This document shows, piece after piece, positions 57,101-64,000 of a stretch of 64,000 bases of DNA. How positions within the stretch are numbered: position 1 is the stretch's first letter; each line of letters opens with the position of its first letter. The notes beneath the pieces are model-generated. The model saw only the letters and a list, made by a program, of their open reading frames with translations, searched no databases and had not been told where the DNA came from. The DNA comes from Spongilla lacustris (taxonomy: Eukaryota; Porifera; Demospongiae; Spongillida; Spongillidae). Both the position numbers and the translations under genes were made by a program. The stretch lies in contig OX442419.1 of assembly GCA_949361645.1 (NCBI GenBank), forward strand, positions 598,001-662,000, written 5' to 3'.

Positions 57101-57309
57101 GGGTTTGTGTCCCCATGGTGGTTGAGGCATATGGTGCTTGGGGGACAGAAGCAATGGAGTCTTTGGCACTTCTGGCCTCTCGCCTTGCGACCAGCTGCAA
57201 CAGGGCTAAGGCTGTGGTCCTAGCTGAGCTATATGGCAGGCTGAACCTCTGCTTAGTTAGAGCCAACGCTGTAGCCATCCTCTCCAGATGTTTTGTACCA
57301 GACCAGTAG
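54133..57309 (+). CDS. Intact retrotransposon-type reverse transcriptase with C-terminal endonuclease-like domain
   Basis: 1058 codons plus stop (TAG 57307-57309), opening at an AG|CTG acceptor rather than an ATG; the first internal ATG lies after a conserved zinc-finger-like segment (CCVLGCPELV...HMDSH), so the true start is in an upstream exon or lost by 5' truncation. RT: SAGPSGLRIQHI, LKVDMKNAFNLVSREA, GVQQGDPLGPLLFSLVL, AWYLDDGVLAGP (YxDD box intact). C-terminal part: CPLC...HHALTC...RHNKLRD followed by RPADILVP and AFDLSVT, the layout of a CCHC finger plus PD-(D/E)XK restriction-like endonuclease of site-specific non-LTR elements. Relics of the same family occur at 21030-22910 and 40062-40423. 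Element boundaries were not found. Class assignment is inference. Confidence 0.85.
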   Translation: MSATPSQSSTSILPLAPAVVQQSLSTLPSSTPELPCPTGESLTQDHYILPLSVDFPIPVRGPVAQPAAERRKQCCVLGCPELVAPTMWRLHMDSHLRGLLPGAVPDSWLLDQGLSVCHTCVKLVSTSHLPSHQQKCLAQRSTPLAPVLDVSPSLCSSDLPSLDEVCSLKCPTIRFVPYKARLAFARAFSAALMAVISENTVTAWLKLFMLPKCVLPSAKRGGRHNKPVSIESLCAMWGEGQFRELWLLAKARAPCSKKQRVPLDDTVKKRVNSAISLAQDGLFGKACQALVSPGLAPNNAETWKLLVAKHPECPCPSVPNLPPFDTVLPHDFNLMAVLRSFPKLTSAGPSGLRIQHIIDASEVPLQTPILQSLRAIINLLAAGRAPSEVSTFLAGGSLTALNKSKPGSPLDVRPIAVGESLRRLTSKCLCAVVKGKAAEFFKPHQFGVACSNGAEKIAHGLRACVNKYWLDDDFVVLKVDMKNAFNLVSREAILSECSKHFPELLPWATWCYSQHPILWHPMGSLHSEQGVQQGDPLGPLLFSLVLNKVVSEITTNSVCADLSYHAWYLDDGVLAGPRSAVLQALSIMQEIGPPNGLVVNFHKCEIFSKHDVSLFPPEMKRSTHPNIVILGIPIGDKAFCSTFISEKHEEAKALLLKLEEVSAVDPHVAFSLLRQCAGFCKLAHLARGTPPSQAISALEAFDHNIRSTFSKCTVVDTSNQAWQQAELSLGRGGLGMRSLSRHSPAAYIASLSSSGAGPLSQEHLIHAVELFNSLVPSSEAISIENMLTSPINQKVLSNKIDSHLFNLLLEQSSPADRARLLSVSSPHAASWVSVIPSEGLGLHLQPSEFQVAIKWWLGLDTSGGSICPLCPGKVLDPLGHHALTCKRGGDVVTRHNKLRDTLTETCRRAHLSVKVEAGSSLTHDHSHTRPADILVPNWSLGKPAAFDLSVTSPLNSNVLLEAGLAAGQAARATELRKHEENDAKCKELGWVCVPMVVEAYGAWGTEAMESLALLASRLATSCNRAKAVVLAELYGRLNLCLVRANAVAILSRCFVPDQ

Positions 57310-57410
57310 TAATAATAGGGTGTATTTATGCATTGTGAATATCTACATGTAATATGTATGATGTTTTAATAATAATAAATACATATAATAATATTAATTT
57401 TGTTCTGCTG

Positions 57411-57857
57411 CAGCGTTATAGCGGGTTCACCCCTCTCTCATCTACTCACTACCCTCGAGCTCTCTCCTTGGACCCAGCTCTTGACTTTAAGATTGGTACG
57501 TGTAGGCTGGCCACCTCACGGTACTTGCCATCTTTGGCTCACCAAGTGATAGTCCTGAAGATGCACCCTCGTGGTGCGCTCTTATTCGAAGGACCTTTAG
57601 CTTTGAGGATGCCCCGTGACAAGAAGGAAGCGGTGCGCTCGGAAGGGATTGTGAAAGGCGTCGTTACGCTGAATAGCTCCGTGGAAGAGCAATTATCCGT
57701 GGAATTCGTGATCAAAGTCTTTAAGACTACATGGATATTTTTTCTACAAACCAATGTGGGTCTGAAATCGCTAGATGGGCGCCTCAGAGTTGGGGAACTG
57801 ATAAGAAGAGTGCACGACGGGAGAGTGTATAGATCAGGTGTTACTGTAGGTAGTTGA
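57411..57857 (+). CDS. Unrecognised open exon after the RT ORF
   Basis: A 148-codon frame opens after a strong acceptor (TTCTGCTGCAG|CG) and ends TAG. Contains LMHP-like KMHPRGALLFEGPLALRMP and a Lys/Arg-rich segment. No family recognised; could be an exon of a host gene or of the retroelement's neighbour. Confidence 0.3.
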   Translation, partial: QRYSGFTPLSSTHYPRALSLDPALDFKIGTCRLATSRYLPSLAHQVIVLKMHPRGALLFEGPLALRMPRDKKEAVRSEGIVKGVVTLNSSVEEQLSVEFVIKVFKTTWIFFLQTNVGLKSLDGRLRVGELIRRVHDGRVYRSGVTVGS

Positions 57858-58021
57858 GGTACTGTGTAAATAATATTAGTGTCCTTCGTGTAATGTAACT
57901 AATATCATCTATATATAATAATAAAGAATATGAACATGAAATACATACAATAACACACAAAACACACACAAACTACTACTGTGAAGCTACTAAATAGAAA
58001 CATGAGAATGGGTGCTGAAAT
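57858..58021. other. Noncoding spacer
   Basis: AT-rich with CACACA tracts; nothing seen. Confidence 0.4.
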
Positions 58022-58188
58022 TCATTCTGGCAGGTATAGAAGCCCAGCTCCATCTTCAATCTCCATCCTTCTCCTCCATTTCACTCTACTGCCGCGAATG
58101 CACAGATTTGTAGCACGAAGGACAGCAAAAAGCATTCTTGCACGCACATAGCCCAGCACTTCACTGTAAGACTTGTGCCAAATTGCAG
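58022..58188 (-). pseudogene. Terminal exon fragment of a DIRS-like or related retroelement protein
   Basis: After an acceptor (TATTAG|CTGCAATT, minus strand) the frame reads IWHKSYSEVLGYVRARMLFA and LRATNLCIRGSRVKW, then a stop at 58024-58022. From memory this resembles C-terminal segments (Y..VL.Y.R.R..F...R....C.RGSR) found in DIRS-type element proteins of invertebrates. No upstream exon was found. Confidence 0.4.
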
Positions 58189-58289
58189 CTAATACATACA
58201 ATTACATGATACTTAAGTTATTAAAATGAAGTCATATATATGCATAAAGAGAAATAAGTCAAAAAATTTACTTCATTAATGAGGCCAGA

Positions 58290-58512
58290 TGGTTTCGTAC
58301 CCAGACCCAAACGTACGTAAGCATTATCACTTAAGCCTGGTTCACAATTTGACGCGATGCGACGCGATGAAAGAAAAAAACTCTGCAATCGTTTCTTAAT
58401 AACCAACCAGTATCAGGCGTGGTGCTGCGACGCAAGAATAGAAATATTTTCTATTTCGCGGGCACTTGCGTCTATTGTATGCTTACGTACGTTTGGGTCT
58501 GGGTACGAGACT
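58290..58512. mobile_element. MITE with TAGTCTCGTACCCAGACCC-type ends
   Basis: Inverted ends GTTTCGTACCCAGACC and GGTCTGGGTACGAGAC continue inward through AACGTACGTAAGCAT and its complement. Flanks GAGGCCAGA and TAGGCCACA match at 7 of 9, an aged 9-bp target duplication like that at 35207/36417. Confidence 0.8.
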
Positions 58513-58780
58513 TAGGCCACAATTCATTGGATGACGCATGAGGCTAGCAATGCACTAAAGTTTATACATAGTGGTCATGCGTCATCTGAGGAAATCAATG
58601 CCTGATATTGAAGAAGCGAAATTTCAAAGCAACTTTAGATCGGCATTTATTCTCTTAGGGGCTGTCTCCAAACTTTGTGGGGGGCCCCGGGGCAACGACA
58701 CCCGCCCCTAAAAACATGTACAGATATATCATCCACAATACATACCGTAATACGCTTTTTAACCACCATTTACATATTAA
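58513..58780. other. Short upstream region of the membrane protein gene
   Basis: No repeat or motif recognised apart from a GGGGGGCCCCGGGGC run at about 58680. The start ATG at 58781 follows AATTAA-rich sequence. Confidence 0.3.
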
Positions 58781-59981
58781 ATGGCTACTAGTATACAAGT
58801 GACGGTAAAAGGTGCTAATGGAACTTGCCTGAGCTACGTATTTAACAGCACAGCGGATGAAGAGGGCAAAATATTTCAGAAGGATTTATTTGCGATGGGT
58901 CTAGCCTCTGTCAGAAAATCAGCGACAACCGACCAAAATACTTCTGACCTGGCGTACGAGGTGGAGGGAACTGATGGAGGGCAGTTGCTAAAAAAGGCTT
59001 CCACCATGGGTGATATCAATAAAATATCCGATGAGTATGCGGATCGCATCGAAAGGGACGAAGAGCTCAAACAAAATATGGACGACGTGATCGGTAACTG
59101 CAAATCAAACTTTGAGGACGACGTAGGCATAATACAATCTCACCTCCGTGCGGTGTACGACGAACTGAAAAACAAAATCAAAAAAGTCGGAGAAGGTAAA
59201 GGATATGTCTTAGTTCCTGCGCGGGCGTAATTGTAGTTTTCTTCTCGTAGTCAAGAGCCAATTGGTGATCCTTATTGGGTTCTTTCAGTACGGATACCAG
59301 CTTATCAAGAAGTATGACGCAAAGATGAGAGCAGAAGGAAGTGTTGGAGTGTTTGTAGTATCTGTGACCTGGGCTTTGGTGGCCTATCTGTGGAACTCCG
59401 GTTATGTGACAGCTAAACTGGTGAGGTCGGATGTGACACTATATGTGGTTAAAAGCAAGGGAGCAGTGAAAGGAGTGGGTGGGTGTGAGATCTGAGAGGG
59501 GAGGGGCTCGCATATGAAGTGCAGAATGTTTTATAGGTTGACAAAGGGATTGATGGGGAGGGAGAGGAGAGGGGGAGAGGGATTGATGTGGAGGGAGGGA
59601 GGGAGGAATTGATTGGGAGGGAGAGGAGCTTGATGGGGAGGGGAGGAGGGATTTACACACTGGCATCTTTGTCTTGAGGATGTTGGTATTTAATTGCCTT
59701 TCTTTCCTGTTTAGATGCAATGGTTGCAGTCATCAGAAGGTTCCCAGAGACGTATCCTTGCTGGAGTTGGAGGAGCTACTGTAGCAGCTGCTGGTCTGGC
59801 ATACAGATACAAGGGCAGCCTACTCCTTATCACCACACTGGGGGTAGGACTTGGTGCAGCATTTTTATACTACAGAAATAACAGACAGCACAGAGGCAGC
59901 CTACTCCTTACCAGCACACTACTATTGGGTCTGGGAGTAGGATATGGGGCAGCATTTGTATATTTAAGGACAAAAAAGTGA
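58781..59981 (+). CDS. Three-exon gene, unrecognised ~283-aa membrane protein
   Basis: Exons 58781-59195, 59251-59420 and 59715-59981 join in phase (donors G|GTAAAG and CTG|GTGAGG; acceptors CTCGTAG|TC and GTTTAG|AT) to 284 codons with stop TGA 59979-59981. Residues 1-138 are soluble, acidic and charged with a likely coiled coil (DELKNKIKKV). Exon 2 encodes two hydrophobic segments (LVILIGFFQYGYQL and GVFVVSVTWALVAYLW). Exon 3 encodes two or three more plus an internal repeat: KGSLLLITTLGVGLGAAFLY and RGSLLLTSTLLLGLGVGYGA. Reading through the first donor gives a shorter 149-aa soluble form. I do not recognise the family; possibly an organelle or ER membrane protein, by topology only. Confidence 0.7.
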
Positions 59982-60169
59982 CCATCCTAACATGTGTATT
60001 GGAATTGTTATGTGTGTGAACTGTTATATTGTTATAGAGACATGGATTTATATATATTTTCGAAGCTGATTTAGTAGTAACCATCAAGTTGCCACCACTA
60101 ATCCTTACAGTTTTATTGTTTACCATGATGATGTTTGGCTGTTATCAAACTCCCACTCATTTGCCTTTG

Positions 60170-60242
60170 TGCATCCCTCTGTATGTGTGCATCCCTCTGT
60201 ATGTGTGCATCCCTCTGTATGTGTGCATCCCTCTGTATGTGC
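60170..60242. repeat. 16-bp repeat GTGCATCCCTCTGTAT, about 4-5 copies
   Basis: Tandem units between the membrane protein gene and the OPLAH relic. Confidence 0.9.
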
Positions 60243-60382
60243 CAGGTGTTGGCTTCTGTAGGTTCACTACTGCTTTCGAAACTTTTCACTTTTAAAGCAC
60301 AGTTTATATCAAGACTTTACTAATTATCAAAATTCCACCCCTTTTGGTGTCCCTCTTTAATAATTCCTTTATGGTTTGGCTA

Positions 60383-60540
60383 GCCCTGTGAGGTAGTGTA
60401 TGAGGTAAGGGGAAGGGGGGGTGTAACTACATATTCTTCCTTCACACCTCTCCATCTTCACATCACACCTCAGTATTAAAGCTCTCACAGAGAAGTGAGT
60501 CAGTGTTATCCGTATATAGAGAGCCAAAGTTTTGATATGC
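60383..60540 (+). pseudogene. Relic of OPLAH exons 15-16
   Basis: GCCCTGTGAGGTAGTGTATG matches the end of exon 15 (GCCCTGCGCAGTGGTGTATG), followed by a G-rich intron remnant. ATTAAAGCTCTCACAGAGAA and AGAGCCAAAGTTTTGATA then match exon 16 (ATTAAAGCCCTCACAGAGAA; AGAGCCAAGGTTTTGATA). It keeps intron-exon order, so it is a genomic, not a processed, copy. Stops and deletions make it nonfunctional. Confidence 0.85.
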
Positions 60541-61598
60541 ACATGTACTGTAGAAGCATTTTCATACATGTAGTACTTTAGCATCATTAGGTCCAGGCCT
60601 AGGGCTATTAGCCTGGCCACCTGCTCACATGTTTTCGGCTACACCGGCTGCATGATTTGGTCATTATTGTTCACTTTGGTCATTATGTCACGTCCTTACT
60701 AAACTAAACAATATCACAGTTTTATGCATCAATTAGCCGAAAAAAAAGGTGTGGCTTAATAAAAATCATTACAAAGTTATGAATTTCTACACAGTTGTGA
60801 TGTCATAATAAATAATGATAACCATTGCCCATACATGTAGTTCATATCTGGTGCAGGATATAATGTGAAACATTTGACACAAATTTGGTTACACTCCCAC
60901 ATTCTGTTAAATGACATGTACATGTAGAGTTGTGCTGATTAAACAAATCACTGCATACTTGCAAGTCCAATACTCTCCATAACACAAATTGTAGTGGCAG
61001 CGAAGAAGACACTCATAGCATGCAGAGTCAGTTTTAAATCAGTCAATAGCACACAAAAGAGTCACTTAACTAGGTACATGCATGTGTGATCACGTGTTAA
61101 CTTAAGCTGTGGTTATTTGAAATGCCATTCAGTTGCATCTCAAAGTGTGCCGATGAACTATCCAATGCTGCACATATATGTGAACAGGGCTGGACCTATT
61201 TTATGTCGCATTAGTTTTTAAATTACAGTAAGCGAGTAGGACTTATAGCAATGTATACGGATCAATAATTACATTGTTAATCAAAAATGCAAGCCTCTTC
61301 GATGCCATCAAGACATTCAGTGGTAAGGTACCAGGCTGTGAGCAGCTCTCTGTACAATTTCTCCAGGGTGGCAAAGAAGCTAGCCATCCCTGCTTCTGGC
61401 CTGAGGTGTTATATTGCATAACACTGATGCGCCAGAGCAAGAGCTTTGCTGGCAAGAACCATATTGTTTATTATTAGTTATGCGGTGCATTAAAGTTAAA
61501 AAATGATAAATTTTAATTTTAAAAAAAATCTGTGCCCCACCCATAATTTTTGGCCCTAGAATGCAAAACCAATATCACAACAGGCAGCTCCTACGTCC
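60541..61598. other. Intergenic stretch upstream of the ROCO gene
   Basis: No supported gene. Weak ORF 61274-61477 contains CEQLSVQFLQGGKEASHP but has no recognised family or splice context. Confidence 0.35.
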
Positions 61599-64000
61599 AT
61601 GGCCGGTCTCTGGCAAGACGACGGGCGCCTTCACAAGCTGAGTCAAGAGGGAGACCTAGGTAAGGTGCAAGACTACGCGAGGAGCCTGGATAAAATTACC
61701 TTAGCAATAAAACTGACCAATCGGAGGGGACCTTTCGGATACACACCCTTTCACGAGGCTGCTGGCAATGGACATACACCTGTCCTCGTCTTCCTGTTGG
61801 GGCTTGGCTGTGGTGATATAAATGCGCGAGCCACAAACGGCAACACACCGTTAGACGTGGCCTCCGCAGGTGGGTATGCTGACTGTGTGCGCACCCTTCT
61901 GAGTTACGGGGCACAGATACGGGTGCCAAAACCGAAAACAGGTAATACGAAGGCAGCGTACGACATGAGTGCAGACCCCGTTATTGCCAGCCTGTTGAAG
62001 AGTGAAGGTAGCGTACTTGTACATGTATATACGTATGTACATTTATAAATTAATTTGCAGCGTTGGTGACGTTGATATTTTAATATTTAACCCTTTTTAT
62101 CTCTAGTGATCGTTAGAGAAGTACTAAGGAATGGTGATGGTTTGGACGAACTGCTTAGCGGAGATGCAGAGTTGCAGGAGGACTGTCTCCCTCGCGCCTT
62201 GATGTTGGCTGTTGACAGAGATGATCATGTAAGCATTGGAAAGCTTGTCCTAAAAGGTGCCTCGCACATTGACGATGCCTTTCAACTAGCCAAGAGAACA
62301 GGTAAACACAACGCACGTGCGCTGCTTCACCTGGTGATAGCCGCAATAAACAATGACCACAACCTGGTCCTGAGGCTGTTTGGTGAATCTATGTCTCCCG
62401 AGGACAGCGGGATACTAGTAGGAGATAGCCATGACGACGAAGGATTCGGAGAGGTCCAGAAGGCCGTGACGAGCGGAACTGTGTCCACCGCTGTAGCCAT
62501 AGAGATGGCCTTTCGTAGGCAGCACAGGCTGGTGGGAGAGTACCTGCTGTTTAAGAAAGCCTCCACCAGTAAAGATGGCGGCTCTGTTCATTGGGAAGGC
62601 CTCCACCTCAAGGAATTTGAAGTCTCCTGGCTTCCAAAGATACACTGGGCCAAGGAGCTCTATGTATCCAACAATCGTTTTGCACTTCTCCCCGAGATTC
62701 TTGGATCCTACCTTCGAAATGTAAGTGTGTACGCACGCATTTGCTCACACAGTAATAACTTGGTGCATGCTCGCAGGTGGTGAGGCTGGAAGCCGCGTCA
62801 AACGCCATCGCTGCCATTCCTGGCTGCCTTCTGGAGCTGCCAAGCTTGGTCCACTTGAACCTCTCTGGCAACGAGCTTGCCAATCTGCCTGACCTGCACC
62901 AGTGGTCACCGTCGCTCAGAGTCCTGGACCTCTCTCACAACAAGCTCACCTCCATCATGGGTGACCCCACCTCCCCAAGGATCCACACACTCAACTTCGC
63001 CCACAACCTTCTTCGCACGGTGCCCCAGTGCATCTGCAACTTTGTGACACTCAGGAACCTGGACCTTAGCTATAATTGTGAGATACAGACCCTGCCTATG
63101 CAGTTGGGCAGACTCTCAGGCCTGGTGGCGCTGAACCTGAAGGGACTCAGTAATCTCCAGGATCCTCCACAGAGCGTTGTGAATGACACCGGCAGCTGCA
63201 TGCGTTACCTCAAGAGCAAGCTGAAATCAGCAAGGCCGTTTTACGAGCTGAAGCTGATGCTGCTAGGGGACGCGCACTGCGGGAAGACAACTCTACTGAC
63301 ACAGCTGGTTGGTCGAAACTGTCAGAACAACGAGACAACGTGCAACGTCAGCAGGTGGGAATACAGGGTTGGACTAGGCACAAAGTTTTGCTTCACGGTG
63401 TGGGACATGGGGAGCCAAGAGGGGTACTACGCCTCCTACCAATGCTTCCTGACGGAGTGCTCAATGTACCTCCTGCTTTTTAACCTGACTGACGGCGAGG
63501 AAGGGGTGAGGAAGCTGGAGCCGTGGTTGAGTAGCCTAAGCTTTCGTGCCCCTTGGTCGTGCGTGCTAATAGTGGGAACACACGTGGATAGAATACCTAT
63601 TGGCGAGAGGGCCAGCAAAGCTAACGAGGTACTTCTGAAGGCAAACATGCTTGCAGCCAAGTTTAGTCACAGGCTCAAAATAAAGCAGACGCTGGCCGTA
63701 GGGCTAAACATGGGTGTTGATGTCCTACGTGACACCATCTATCATAGCGCAGAGGGTTACAAGCAGAAAAATGGCGTCCTGGTGATGGGGCAGCTTGTCC
63801 CGTTAAGTTACCACAAACTCAACAGCCACATCCTGGGAATCCTCCTGAAAGAGGTGAGGACCGGTAGTTGTGACACCATCATGTACAGAGAAGAGTTCAA
63901 GGCCCTCATCCATCGGCTCAACCTGAGCGACCTCCAGGGGGAGGATGAGCTCAGGGCAGTCACCTCCTTCCTCACCAACGTGGGTACTCTCCAGCACTTC
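61599..64000 (+). CDS. ROCO family GTPase (ankyrin-like, LRR, Roc, COR start), 3' end beyond the window
   Basis: Exons 61599-62007, 62107-62720 and 62777 to beyond 64000; phases agree and the frame is open to the window edge (749 codons). N-terminus has ankyrin-like repeats (YTPFHEAAGNGH, NGNTPLDVASAGGYADCVRT). LRRs run from about residue 318 (LYVSNNRFALLPE, LVHLNLSGNELANLPD, LRVLDLSHNKLTS). Roc: P-loop GDAHCGKTTLL at about residue 505, G3 WDMGSQEG at about 550, G4 VGTHVD at about 610. COR-like sequence follows to the end. The order ANK-LRR-Roc-COR is that of LRRK1-type proteins, so a kinase domain may follow, but none is in view. Likely a cytosolic signalling GTPase. Confidence 0.9.

Overview
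This is a eukaryotic, metazoan window. Genes are split by short GT-AG introns (often 50-150 bp), the intergenic DNA is full of DNA transposons and minisatellites, and several proteins are animal-type (axonemal dynein heavy chain remnant, ROCO GTPase, 5-oxoprolinase). The beta-helix/multi-TM surface proteins, compact introns and RING-containing transposon suggest a demosponge (Amphimedon-like). That species guess is inference; nothing in the window proves it.

Layout. Positions 1-20.5 kb and 25.36-40.1 kb are two copies of one segmental duplication. Each copy carries the last exon of a beta-helix/multi-TM gene (+ strand) followed, tail to tail, by a huge single-exon gene on the - strand encoding a signal peptide, a long right-handed beta-helix repeat ectodomain, a Cys-rich stretch and 8-9 membrane segments (1647 and 1553 aa). 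The copies have since taken different insertions, so each serves as an empty-site control for the other. Copy 1 gained a 65-bp perfect foldback (8-bp target duplication) and a 9.6-kb composite block at 10.48-20.10 kb that contains an intact 11-exon transposase gene with a RAG1-N-terminus-like RING finger. Copy 2 gained a 0.9-kb element (34.14-35.03 kb) and a ~4.8-kb DDE transposon (35.06-39.85 kb), itself hit by a 1.2-kb long-TIR element (9-bp target duplication) that carries a RecQ helicase fragment. Between the copies lie a decayed retrotransposon (one of its codon blocks has become a 32-bp minisatellite) and a frameshifted axonemal dynein heavy chain pseudogene.

40.5-51.8 kb holds a complete OPLAH (5-oxoprolinase) gene, which I reconstruct as 34 exons encoding 1291 aa with every splice phase consistent. 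Its introns are packed with minisatellites, several of which are tandem copies of the gene's own exon/intron junctions. 52-58.5 kb is transposon-rich: an element with 31-bp palindromic repeats, an intact 1059-codon reverse-transcriptase/endonuclease ORF, and small TIR elements. 58.8-60.0 kb has a three-exon gene for an unrecognised ~283-aa membrane protein; a relic of OPLAH exons 15-16 lies at 60.4 kb. From 61.6 kb to the window edge runs a ROCO gene (ankyrin-like N-terminus, LRRs, Roc GTPase, start of COR), cut off by the end of the sequence.

Host functions present are glutathione (gamma-glutamyl) cycle metabolism (OPLAH), cell-surface recognition or sensing (beta-helix proteins, inferred) and GTPase signalling (ROCO). 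I see no operon-like cooperation; most of the structure is transposon- and repeat-driven.
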